Shown here: positions 17,607 to 25,752 of the stretch, in pieces
Layout of the letters: every line of letters begins with the position of its first letter
How positions within the stretch are numbered: the stretch's first letter is position 1
Source of the DNA: RGIG8306 sp964566025
GTDB lineage: Bacteria > Bacillota > Clostridia > Lachnospirales > Lachnospiraceae
DNA length: 64,000 bases
Direction of reading: 5' to 3'
Assembly: GCA_964566025.1 (NCBI GenBank)
Contig: CAZMHF010000002.1
Location: 1-64,000, forward strand
The notes under the pieces: model-generated
Databases searched by the model: none
What the model saw: only the letters and a program-made list of their open reading frames with translations
What the model was told of the DNA's origin: nothing
Program-made: the position numbers and the translations under genes

Positions 17607-19112
17607 TCAACTTTCATCTAATGATTTGCGTGTAAATAACACAACACGATTTCTTCCCATTTGTTTTGCTTCATACATCGCTAAATCAGCATGCTTTAGC
17701 AATCTTTTTAGTTCCCGACTTTCCTTTGTTGTCTCCATGCCAAAGCTTGCCGTAATATGGACGGTATCATCTTGGACTTCCAACACTAAATCCGATACGG
17801 TTTTTTGCAGCCGTTTGGCAAATGTAAAATCTGTATTTTCACTTATAATAACAAATTCCTCACCACCGTAACGACAAAACAAGTCACTCGCTTGTAAGTT
17901 TTCACAAATTGCATCGACAACCTTTTTTAGAACCTTATCTCCTGCAGAATGACCATATTGATCATTGATCAATTTAAATCGATCAATATCAAATAAAATA
18001 ACGGCATAGTCCTTTTTTGAATTCCCAAGCAAAAACTCGGCTGTTTCAATAAAATGGCGACGATTCATAATGCCTGTTAGCGGATCGGTGGTGGCTAGTT
18101 CTTGTAGTCGCTCTATTAAATACATCTCTTCGGAAATATCGTGTAGTTGAATCGATAGACTATAAAGATTCTTCCAATTTTGAACCTTTCGAATGCTTGC
18201 GCGATAGGAATGTGTTTTCCCATCTTCCTCTAATTCAAAGATGATGGTGTCTTCTTTATGACTCAATAATTGTTTTGGCCAATTTCTGACCTTTTCAATC
18301 GACTCGGTCTCTTTAATGTGTTGCAAATCAGGGAAAATACACATCGCATATTGGTTGCAATATAGGAAATCGCCTCGATTATCGAGAATTACCAACCCAT
18401 CTCCCATTGTCTCTACTGCCAAATCTCTTGCTCGAACAACGGCATCTAATATATCATTTTTCACTAGGCCAATGGCAAATAAGCCTTGACCAAGCGTCAA
18501 GGTAATCGGTGTCAAATCCAACCCTGTTGGCAAAATATCGAAGGAGTTTAGTAGATTCGCACCAAATCCTCCTGCTAAAGCAGCCATAAAGAGCATAATT
18601 TGTTGACGAAGCTTCTTTGAGCTTCTCGAAAAGCGCTTAATCAAAACAAAATACGCAGCGATAATACAAGAAATTGATACGACTTGATTGGCTATATGGA
18701 GCGAGCCTCTTGATAACTTCAAAAAGCCATCTACCATCTCGATATTTGTATAGTATAAGTGATGGTATGGGTTCGTAAATACGGTCAAATAAAATATAAT
18801 CAAGTAACCAAAAGCGGCAATTCCTTGCCAACTTCGAAACTTCATTGGCTCAAATAAGCTAATAGAAGCAAGCAAAAAGAACCAAGGTAGCACTGGAATC
18901 GCAAAATTCTCTATCAATAAGCTTGCCCAAGCTCCATCTAATGTTGTGGCGTTCACCTCAGAAATATAGCCTAATGTATATACCATCAAAACAACGCACA
19001 ACATAGTAAACCAAGCAGTTCTTTTACGTCTTGGTCGTGTCGCTGCAAATATAATAAGCCCCATATCTATCATTAAACAGAGAATTAAAACAGCCAGTAA
19101 TATTGGCTTCAT
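17607..19112 (-). CDS. Membrane diguanylate cyclase (7TM sensor, PAS-like, GGDEF)
   Basis: 501 aa from the ATG at 19112, 6 bases after AAAGGAG; another ATG two codons upstream touches that site. Seven hydrophobic helices (about 4-220) match the histidine-kinase N-terminal 7TM domain. A PAS-like part (about 225-325) starts 'MGDGLVILDNRGDFLYCNQYA'. The GGDEF domain (335-495) has TDPLTGIMNRR and an active site reading GGEEF with conserved metal-binding Asp in FDIDRFKLIND. It likely makes cyclic di-GMP. No inhibitory RxxD was seen before the active site. Confidence 0.9.
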   Translation of the reverse strand: MKPILLAVLILCLMIDMGLIIFAATRPRRKRTAWFTMLCVVLMVYTLGYISEVNATTLDGAWASLLIENFAIPVLPWFFLLASISLFEPMKFRSWQGIAAFGYLIIFYLTVFTNPYHHLYYTNIEMVDGFLKLSRGSLHIANQVVSISCIIAAYFVLIKRFSRSSKKLRQQIMLFMAALAGGFGANLLNSFDILPTGLDLTPITLTLGQGLFAIGLVKNDILDAVVRARDLAVETMGDGLVILDNRGDFLYCNQYAMCIFPDLQHIKETESIEKVRNWPKQLLSHKEDTIIFELEEDGKTHSYRASIRKVQNWKNLYSLSIQLHDISEEMYLIERLQELATTDPLTGIMNRRHFIETAEFLLGNSKKDYAVILFDIDRFKLINDQYGHSAGDKVLKKVVDAICENLQASDLFCRYGGEEFVIISENTDFTFAKRLQKTVSDLVLEVQDDTVHITASFGMETTKESRELKRLLKHADLAMYEAKQMGRNRVVLFTRKSLDES

Positions 19113-19198
19113 GGTCATCTCCTTTGTGGTTTTTTTATGATGTTTCTTCCAAAAAGTATCATACCACTACGAGAGGGCCTCGTCAAGCCTTCTACCGT

Positions 19199-19894
19199 TT
19201 AATCACCGTTTTGTCTCTTACTAATTCGCCTCCAATTCACAAAACCATAACAATCATTTACTAAGAAAATCACAAAGCAAATCACAACTGGCAAATACGA
19301 TGGATTGTGTATTGTCGCCATAATCCACATCGTAATTAATACTACATCATTTGCTCCATATCCTACTCCATAAAATGGCGAACGCAAATACGTTAGTCCT
19401 GATGCAATAAAACTTGTTGTTACCGATAATGTACTAATCCAAAGATTCGTTGTATTGAAATAGCGAAGAATAAAATAAAATACGCCTGTTACAGCCAATG
19501 CCATTCCGACCAAAATCGTCCACTTTTTCCATGTCATAGTGGTAACCTTCACCTCATTTTCACCATCCTTATAAGGATTTTTAAGCCACGAGATTGTCGA
19601 AAGCAGCGCAATAGGTGCTGTCATTCCCAAATACGTAATCATCTCGCCATAATAACGAAACCGAACAGAAATAATCGAATAAAAAACGGCAAATACGACC
19701 GTTAGGGCTTGCCCTAGCGGATCTCCTTTTGCAAGAAAGATGAGCGCCGTTACGCCAATTAAAGAAGCCACTAACGTAAGGGGCATTTTATCACTAACGA
19801 TAAGAAAGCTAATAACAATGCAAATAAGTGAGCTTATCCATAACGACCATTCAAATTTTGTCAATGTGAGAAATGGGTTTTGATAATGTTTCAT
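19199..19894 (-). CDS. pnuC: PnuC-family vitamin transporter
   Basis: 231 aa, about seven helices. It has the family's 'W..S' motif 'LTKFEWSLWI', 'KGDPLGQALTVVFAVFYSIISVRFRYYGE' and the late 'YGVGYGANDVVLITMWIMA' plus 'FLVNDCYGFVNWRR'. PnuC proteins carry nicotinamide riboside, and relatives (PnuT, PnuX) carry thiamine or riboflavin; the substrate cannot be fixed here. Its transcript begins about 140 bases upstream and carries a structured leader, which suggests ligand or attenuation control. Confidence 0.85.
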   Translation of the reverse strand: MKHYQNPFLTLTKFEWSLWISSLICIVISFLIVSDKMPLTLVASLIGVTALIFLAKGDPLGQALTVVFAVFYSIISVRFRYYGEMITYLGMTAPIALLSTISWLKNPYKDGENEVKVTTMTWKKWTILVGMALAVTGVFYFILRYFNTTNLWISTLSVTTSFIASGLTYLRSPFYGVGYGANDVVLITMWIMATIHNPSYLPVVICFVIFLVNDCYGFVNWRRISKRQNGD

Positions 19895-19940
19895 ACGAAT
19901 TCTCCTCCTAAAGAGCCCTGAATGAGTAAAAAAATAGCAC

Positions 19941-20006
19941 TCAATTGCTCATCTTCTAAGACCTAACGATGAACAATGAATGCTTTAATTACCCGGTGGC
20001 AATTGA
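19941..20006 (-). promoter_or_regulatory. Structured 5' leader of pnuC (possible riboswitch)
   Basis: On the transcript, TCAATTGC (20006-19999) pairs with GCAATTGA (19948-19941), closing a domain of about 65 nt with an inner CATC/GATG hairpin (19950-19971) and a CACCGGG stretch. A GAGT/ACTC hairpin with a U-rich loop follows before the AGGAGGAG ribosome site. I could not match it to TPP, FMN, preQ1, NAD or other aptamers that I know. Confidence 0.4.
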
Positions 20007-20039
20007 TTGTTTTATGTATTTGTAAGCACTTACGAGTGT

Positions 20040-20067
20040 ATTATAGCATGTTAGCGCCAAATGTAAA
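20040..20067 (-). promoter_or_regulatory. Promoter of pnuC
   Basis: On the - strand, TTTACA (-35, 20067-20062), a 16-base spacer and a perfect TATAAT (-10, 20045-20040). Just downstream lies a small palindrome, GTAAGCACTTAC (20022-20033), overlapping the expected start of transcription, which may be an operator. Confidence 0.7.
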
Positions 20068-20072
20068 GCCTT

Positions 20073-20249
20073 TTAATGCTTCTTTTCGTGACATATGGTA
20101 GAGGATGGACAATTTGAGCACCCGCATCCACAAGATGTCTTTCCCGCTTTTTTATCTTTAATCATTTTCCAAATAATCAGTGTTACGACACATATAAGTA
20201 TCGCACAAATAATAATGGTTGCCAAATTCTCACTCAAAAATTCGTTCAT
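20073..20249 (-). CDS. FeoB-associated Cys-rich membrane protein
   Basis: 58 aa from the ATG at 20249, which follows the feoB stop (20251) directly; its ribosome site lies inside the feoB end. One N-terminal helix (about 9-29) precedes the Cys-rich tail (TSCGCGCSNCPSSTICHEKKH). This is the small FeoB partner common in Clostridia in place of FeoC, and may handle Fe2+ at the pore exit. A longer in-frame start inside feoB is unlikely. Confidence 0.85.
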   Translation of the reverse strand: MNEFLSENLATIIICAILICVVTLIIWKMIKDKKAGKTSCGCGCSNCPSSTICHEKKH

Positions 20250-20250
20250 A

Positions 20251-22638
20251 TTATACCTCGTTTCTGGTTTTTTCTTTGCGAAGCAACATATAGAGCAATC
20301 CACATGCCACACAAATCGCAAATACAAATCCTACTATTTGTATACCTCCTGTTAGTGCCATTCCGATTTGATAGATAATTAGTGAAATCGCATAGGCAAA
20401 TACACATTGATATGTGATAGCAAACGCTGTCCATTTCCAGTTATTCATTTCTCTTCGAATCGCTCCCATTGCTGCAAAACATGGTGCGCATAATAGATTA
20501 AATACTAAGAACGAATAAGCAGATAGTTTTGTCATTCCCTCAAAATCCAATACACCAAATACGCCAACGACTTCTTCTTTTGCAATCAACCCCATAACAG
20601 TTGCGATAGTTGCTTTGATATTGCCAAAGCCAAGTGGCGCAAACAACCAGCTAAGCGCATTTCCTAATATACCAAGCAAGCTATCTTCTAATGCCATATC
20701 TGGACTAAATATAACTGCTCCATTTTCGATTCCAAAAACGGAAGCACCCCAAATAACGATGGAAGCAAGCAAAATAACGGTTCCCGCTTTCTTGATAAAG
20801 GACCAACCTCTTTCCCACATTGAACGTAATAGATTGGGGATTGTTGGCCAATGATACGCTGGTAGCTCCATAATGAACGGTGCTACATCACCTGCAAATA
20901 ACTTTGTTTTCTTAAGTATAATTCCCGATATAACAACGGCGAAAATTCCTAAGAAGTATGCACTTGGTGCAACCCACCATGCGCCATCAAATAAAACAGC
21001 CGTAATAAGCGCAATAATTGGCAATTTTGCTCCACATGGTATAAACGAAGTTGTCATAATTGTCATTTTTCGATCTCTATCATTTTCAATCGTTCTGGAT
21101 GCCATAATTCCTGGTACGCTACATCCTGTTCCAATGAGCATTGGAATAAATGATTTTCCTGACAAACCAAATTTTCTAAAAATACGATCCATCACAAATG
21201 CAATACGTGACATATAGCCACACCCTTCAAGAAATGCTAATAGCAAGAATAAAATCAACATTTGTGGCGCAAAACCAAGTACCGCTCCTACACCACCAAT
21301 AATACCATCAATCAATAAGCCATTTAGCCATGCTGGTGTTCCAGCCTTTTCTAAACCTTCCTCAGCTAATACAGGGATACCTTTTACCCATATACCATAA
21401 TCACTCGCCTCTGGAACGTCTTCGCTCTCTTCATCAAATGCGGCTTCATATAGCGCTACAATATCAAAGCCTTTTTCAGCAAATGCCTCACTATATTGTT
21501 GGTACAGTTGATCAAAATCGGCGAAGCTTTTATCGTCAATTGCTCCTTGTAAATCCTCTGCACCGATAACGCCCGCTTCTTGTGCCTTTTCAAGAATCTC
21601 TTGCATCTCATCTGTCCAAACATTCTCTTCGGTATATTGATTCATGGCATCTTCATAATCCGCCAAACCAATGCCAAAAAAGTGCCATCCCTCACCAAAC
21701 ACACCATCATTCGCCCAATCGGTTAACAACGCCCCCACAGTAGAAACCGAAATAAAATATATCATAAACATAATAACTGCAAAAATCGGAAGTGCTGCAA
21801 AGCGATTCGTTACCACTTTATCAATTTTTTCAGAAGTTGATATGCGTCCTTTATCCTTAAATAGAACACATTTTTTTACAATTGAATCAATATAATTATA
21901 TCGCTCGGTAATGATAATGCTTTCGCTATCATCATTTAGTTGTTTTTCGCAAGTTCGAATATCTTTTTCAATATGTTCGATTTGCTCTTTTGTCACTTGC
22001 AATTTTTCAATGATTTTTGTATCACGTTCAAATAACTTCATTGAATAAAATCGTTGTTGTTCATCTGGCAAATCGTGCAAAATAGCCTCTTCAATATGCG
22101 CCAAAAAATGCTCAACTGGCCCCGAAAAGCTGTGACGAGGAAGCCATGTTTCATTGACCGATTCAATTGCTGCCTGTGCCACTTCAAAAACACCCTCTTC
22201 TTTTAAGGCAGAAATCTCAACAACCCTTGTGCCTAGTTCTTTTGATAATTTCTTAATATCAATGCGATCGCCTTTTTTTCGAACAACATCCATCATATTA
22301 ATCGCTACAACAACAGGAATTCCCATTTCAATTAATTGTGTTGTTAAAAATAAATTTCGCTCTAAATTGGTACCATCTACAATATTTAATATAACATCTG
22401 GACTTTCGTCAATTAAATAATTTCGTGCCACAACTTCTTCTAATGTATAAGGCGACAATGAATAAATTCCTGGCAAATCGGTAACGGTAATATCTTTATT
22501 GCTTTTTAGCTTACCTTCTTTTTTTTCAACGGTAACACCTGGCCAATTACCAACATATTGATTCAACCCTGTTAATGCGTTGAACAATGTTGTCTTTCCT
22601 GAATTGGGATTTCCAGCAAGTGCAATTTTTATAGACAT
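20251..22638 (-). CDS. feoB: Ferrous iron transporter FeoB
   Basis: 795 aa, longer than the usual 650-720. N-terminal GTPase: G1 GNPNSGKTT (8-16), G3 DLPGIYSLSPY, G4 NMMD. Two Gate/core membrane halves follow (GTGCSVPGIMASRTI, FIPCGAKLPI). Between the first and second membrane helices (about residues 305-430) lies an enlarged acidic segment (DYEDAMNQYTEENVW... and DEESEDVPEASDYG), which explains the length. It is transcribed after feoA under the operators at 22969-23024. Confidence 0.95.
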   Translation of the reverse strand: MSIKIALAGNPNSGKTTLFNALTGLNQYVGNWPGVTVEKKEGKLKSNKDITVTDLPGIYSLSPYTLEEVVARNYLIDESPDVILNIVDGTNLERNLFLTTQLIEMGIPVVVAINMMDVVRKKGDRIDIKKLSKELGTRVVEISALKEEGVFEVAQAAIESVNETWLPRHSFSGPVEHFLAHIEEAILHDLPDEQQRFYSMKLFERDTKIIEKLQVTKEQIEHIEKDIRTCEKQLNDDSESIIITERYNYIDSIVKKCVLFKDKGRISTSEKIDKVVTNRFAALPIFAVIMFMIYFISVSTVGALLTDWANDGVFGEGWHFFGIGLADYEDAMNQYTEENVWTDEMQEILEKAQEAGVIGAEDLQGAIDDKSFADFDQLYQQYSEAFAEKGFDIVALYEAAFDEESEDVPEASDYGIWVKGIPVLAEEGLEKAGTPAWLNGLLIDGIIGGVGAVLGFAPQMLILFLLLAFLEGCGYMSRIAFVMDRIFRKFGLSGKSFIPMLIGTGCSVPGIMASRTIENDRDRKMTIMTTSFIPCGAKLPIIALITAVLFDGAWWVAPSAYFLGIFAVVISGIILKKTKLFAGDVAPFIMELPAYHWPTIPNLLRSMWERGWSFIKKAGTVILLASIVIWGASVFGIENGAVIFSPDMALEDSLLGILGNALSWLFAPLGFGNIKATIATVMGLIAKEEVVGVFGVLDFEGMTKLSAYSFLVFNLLCAPCFAAMGAIRREMNNWKWTAFAITYQCVFAYAISLIIYQIGMALTGGIQIVGFVFAICVACGLLYMLLRKEKTRNEV

Positions 22639-22722
22639 ATCTTCCTCCTATTATTAGCCACTTCTAACTTATTCTTGTTTTAAAAGTGGCCCTCCATCCA
22701 CTTCTAATTTCCTTCTATTTCT

Positions 22723-22947
22723 CTATTCCTCTACATCGATAAGTTCTGCATCCGACTTTCTAATCGATAGTTCATAACCGCGAACAGCTACCTCAATTGG
22801 ATCACCAAGTGGTGCGACTTTGCGAACGGTTACCTTCGTTCCTTTCGTAATTCCCATCTCCATAATGCGCCTTTTGGTAGGGCCAACGCCATTAATCTTT
22901 ACGATTGTAACGCTTTTCCCAGGCTTAACTGATTTTAATGTTTTCAT
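22723..22947 (-). CDS. feoA: Ferrous iron transport protein FeoA
   Basis: 74 aa, an SH3-like FeoA domain: 'MKTLKSVKPGKSVTIVKINGVGPTKRRI' type start, 'EMGITKGTKVTVRKVAPLGDPIEVAVRGYELSIRKSDAELI'. It binds or modulates FeoB. First gene of the feo operon, 84 bases before feoB, and behind two operator-like palindromes. Confidence 0.95.
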   Translation of the reverse strand: MKTLKSVKPGKSVTIVKINGVGPTKRRIMEMGITKGTKVTVRKVAPLGDPIEVAVRGYELSIRKSDAELIDVEE

Positions 22948-22968
22948 TTAGTCTCCTTATCCATCACG

Positions 22969-22986
22969 AGTTAGCTAATGCTAACT
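22969..22986. promoter_or_regulatory. Operator-like palindrome 1 (DtxR/MntR type) upstream of feoA
   Basis: AGTTAGC-TAAT-GCTAACT is a perfect palindrome 21 bases upstream of the feoA start codon. It resembles DtxR/IdeR-family boxes (TTAGGTTAGCCTAACCTAA). Its centre is 34 bases from that of palindrome 2. Confidence 0.6.
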
Positions 22987-22998
22987 AATCATTCAAAC

Positions 22999-23024
22999 AA
23001 TCGGTTAGCCATCGCTAACCGATT
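22999..23024. promoter_or_regulatory. Operator-like palindrome 2 (DtxR/MntR type) upstream of feoA
   Basis: AATCGGTTAGC (22999-23009) and GCTAACCGATT (23014-23024) are perfect 11-bp arms around CATC, sharing the GTTAGC-N4-GCTAAC core with palindrome 1. It is probably an iron-responsive repressor site; it could also form an RNA hairpin. Confidence 0.6.
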
Positions 23025-23152
23025 AGTATCTTAGCATTATTAAAAACCGTTGTCAACTACTTTTTTTATTTTCTATTAGATTGCGCATTCCCCTACATTT
23101 TGCTACACTATCTTTATCACAAAATACTTTAGCCCAAAAGAAAGGGAGCATT

Positions 23153-24343
23153 ATGAACACCTTGCACGAAGCCATTTCTTCCATTATCTTTGCACACCCT
23201 TACAAACTTATTTTAAGCAAACCACATAACAAACAAATTCCCTATCGGAAAATAACCATCGAAAAGAAAGAGGCGTTTTATCAGCTTTCTCAATATACCC
23301 AAAAGCAAGTGTTTCATAAGAACATTTCCTTCGATAAGCTCGCTTATGAGTGTGAGCAAATCGTTGGCGTTCAATTTATGCAACTCAATGCATGGGATGA
23401 AACACATGAACATATATTGCTAATGAGTGCAAAAGGCCATATTACATATAAAACAAAACAAACAAAACAAGCCCCTCTCATCTCCACGCATAACCGCAAA
23501 AAACATTACATTTTTGAGGAAGGTATAATTGCCCCACCACTTGTGGATATGGGCATCTTGACAAAAGAGGGCAAGGTTGTTCAATCTATGTACGACAAAT
23601 TCAAACAGATTAATCGCTTTATCGAATTAATTGATGATGAAATCAAAAAGCTTGATCAAGACCATCTAACCATTATTGATTTTGGTTGTGGAAAATCGTA
23701 TTTGACCTTTGTTCTTTACTACTACTTGACCGAAATCAAGCACATTTCGACACATATTATCGGGCTTGACTTAAAAGAAGATGTCATTAATCATTGCAAT
23801 GCGACTGCAAAAAAATACGGGTACGAGCATTTGCATTTTGAATTAGGCGATATAAACGGCTACCATGCACCATGCGCTATTGATATGGTGATTTCCTTGC
23901 ATGCCTGCGATGTGGCAACGGACTTCTCCATTTACAATGCGATTCGCTGGAATGCTAAATTAATTTTTGCTGTTCCTTGTTGCCAACACGAATTAAATAA
24001 ACAAATCACATCAAAGCATTTGCCCATTTTAACACGTTACGGTCTTATGAAGGAACGCTTTTGCGCGATTGCTACCGATACGATACGAGCGAACCTTTTA
24101 GAATGTTGTGGCTACAAAACACAAATTGTCGAATTTGTTGATTTCGCACATACGCCGAAAAACGTTTTAATTCGTGCCGTCTTCCAATCAAATATGTCGC
24201 TAGACTATAAGAAAAAAGTCTTTTTAGAAATACAATCACTACTTGATGAATTTCAATTTTCTCAAACCTTATACCAATTATTGGCCAATGAACACCACTT
24301 TGAATCCATTATGCCTTTTGTTCCTTTAACAAAACAAGAATAG
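23153..24343 (+). CDS. SAM-dependent methyltransferase (METTL25/TRM13-like fold)
   Basis: 396 aa from the ATG at 23153, after AAAGGGAG; upstream in-frame codons lack a ribosome site. Motif I is IIDFGCGKSYLTF (about residues 180-192), the acidic loop is GLDLKEDVI, then 'SLHACDVATD' and 'FAVPCCQHELN', a signature shared with METTL25- and tRNA Trm13-type methyltransferases. The N-terminal 150 residues may bind RNA. Substrate unknown. It is followed 9 bases later by the phosphopantetheinyl transferase. Confidence 0.75.
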   Translation: MNTLHEAISSIIFAHPYKLILSKPHNKQIPYRKITIEKKEAFYQLSQYTQKQVFHKNISFDKLAYECEQIVGVQFMQLNAWDETHEHILLMSAKGHITYKTKQTKQAPLISTHNRKKHYIFEEGIIAPPLVDMGILTKEGKVVQSMYDKFKQINRFIELIDDEIKKLDQDHLTIIDFGCGKSYLTFVLYYYLTEIKHISTHIIGLDLKEDVINHCNATAKKYGYEHLHFELGDINGYHAPCAIDMVISLHACDVATDFSIYNAIRWNAKLIFAVPCCQHELNKQITSKHLPILTRYGLMKERFCAIATDTIRANLLECCGYKTQIVEFVDFAHTPKNVLIRAVFQSNMSLDYKKKVFLEIQSLLDEFQFSQTLYQLLANEHHFESIMPFVPLTKQE

Positions 24344-24352
24344 GAGGAACTT

Positions 24353-24979
24353 ATGAGCAATGTTTATGTCTTTACCGATTATGATTCTTTAGGCGAGGAA
24401 CAGATTAAGCTTTTTGCGAGCTCCTTTCCAGATGCGTGGCAAAAACAGCTACACCGTTATCACAACCACATGGACCAATGCAATTTTATGATGGGGAGAA
24501 CGCTTTTGCGTTATGCACTTTATAAGGATTATGGTATTCGTGATATACTAGCCATTTCCTATCATGCGCAGGGAAAACCCTATTTCCCTGAAAATCCATC
24601 TATTCATTTTAATATAAGCCATTGCAAAAAGGGCGTTGTTTGTGCCATTAGCCATGCGCAAATTGGCATTGATATTGAAACCATTCGACCATTTCATTTG
24701 AAAACGGCAAAACACATATGCAATGAAGAGGAATTTGATTTTATCGTCCATAGTACTTCACCCGACCTTGCCTTCTCAAAACTTTGGTCAAAAAAAGAGA
24801 GCCTTATAAAATATACGGGCAAAGGTCTCCAAACCGTCTTACCCTCTATTTTAAAAGAAAATACCATTCCGATTGAATTTTATGACTATGAGGGACTTAT
24901 CATTCATGTATGTGGGGAAAAACCAAATTCTTTATTCCCTCTTTCGATTACCGACCTTATCAATATACAATTGTTCTAA
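24353..24979 (+). CDS. 4'-phosphopantetheinyl transferase (Sfp type)
   Basis: 208 aa. Sfp-family motifs are HFNISHCKKGVVCAIS, IGIDIETIRP (metal-binding Asp/Glu) and FSKLWSKKESLIKYTGKGL (W-x-x-KE-S). It transfers phosphopantetheine from CoA to carrier protein Ser residues. No carrier protein or NRPS/PKS is in the window, so the target may be the fatty-acid ACP. Operon with the methyltransferase. Confidence 0.9.
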   Translation: MSNVYVFTDYDSLGEEQIKLFASSFPDAWQKQLHRYHNHMDQCNFMMGRTLLRYALYKDYGIRDILAISYHAQGKPYFPENPSIHFNISHCKKGVVCAISHAQIGIDIETIRPFHLKTAKHICNEEEFDFIVHSTSPDLAFSKLWSKKESLIKYTGKGLQTVLPSILKENTIPIEFYDYEGLIIHVCGEKPNSLFPLSITDLINIQLF

Positions 24980-25061
24980 AAAATATTCTTTTTCTGCTCC
25001 TTATTTTGTGCTATACTAATTGCAAGCAAATGTACTTATTCTAATTATAAAGGAGATTGCC

Positions 25062-25694
25062 ATGTCAGCAAATGTTACCATTCTTGATCACCCACTTATT
25101 CAACATAAAATTTCTATGTTGCGTGATGTAAACACAGGCACAAACGAATTTAGAAAACTCATTGAGGAAATTGCCAATTTGATGGGCTATGAAGCCTTAC
25201 GTGATTTGCCAACCGAGCTAGTTGAAGTGACGACACCATTAGAGGTTTGTCAAACACCGATGATTTCAGGAAAGAAATTGGCCGTTGTTCCGATTCTTCG
25301 AGCAGGACTTGGTATGGTAAATGGCATTTTGGCCCTTGTACCCACTGCTAAAGTAGGTCATATTGGCTTATATCGTGACCATGACACCCATGAGCCACAT
25401 GAATACTATTGCAAATTACCTTCCCCAATCGAACAACGAACAATCGTTGTAACCGATCCTATGTTAGCGACTGGTGGTTCTGCTGTTGCTGCCGTTGATT
25501 TTATTAAACAACATGGCGGTGTGACGATTAAATTCATGGCGATTATTGCTGCTCCAGAAGGTGTAAAGGTGCTACAAGAGGCACATCCAGATATTCAAAT
25601 TTATATCGGGTGCTTAGATCGTGAACTAAATGAAGATGCCTATATATGTCCTGGTCTCGGCGATGCTGGTGATCGCATATTTGGTACAAAATAA
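25062..25694 (+). CDS. upp: Uracil phosphoribosyltransferase
   Basis: 210 aa from the ATG at 25062, after AAAGGAG; the usual family length. It has LDHPLIQHKISMLRD, RAGLGMV, the PRPP loop VTDPMLATGGSA and the C-terminal uracil site YICPGLGDAGDR. It salvages uracil plus PRPP to UMP. A TATACT -10 box lies at 25012-25017, and a strong terminator follows. Confidence 0.97.
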   Translation: MSANVTILDHPLIQHKISMLRDVNTGTNEFRKLIEEIANLMGYEALRDLPTELVEVTTPLEVCQTPMISGKKLAVVPILRAGLGMVNGILALVPTAKVGHIGLYRDHDTHEPHEYYCKLPSPIEQRTIVVTDPMLATGGSAVAAVDFIKQHGGVTIKFMAIIAAPEGVKVLQEAHPDIQIYIGCLDRELNEDAYICPGLGDAGDRIFGTK

Positions 25695-25710
25695 AAATAA
25701 AACAAAAAAA

Positions 25711-25750
25711 GAGGTTGTTGCAAATCATTCATTTGCAACAATCTCTACTT
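25711..25750. terminator. Bidirectional terminator after upp
   Basis: GAGGTTGTTGCAAAT (from 25711) pairs with ATTTGCAACAATCTC (to 25745) around a short loop, with an A-run on the left and a T-run on the right. It serves upp on + and the gene at 25753 on -. Confidence 0.85.
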
Positions 25751-25752
25751 TT

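Noticed and set aside
22999..23024. Hairpin read as a terminator of feoA or the + strand gene
   Set aside because: No T-run on either strand, and it sits upstream of both genes; an operator fits better.
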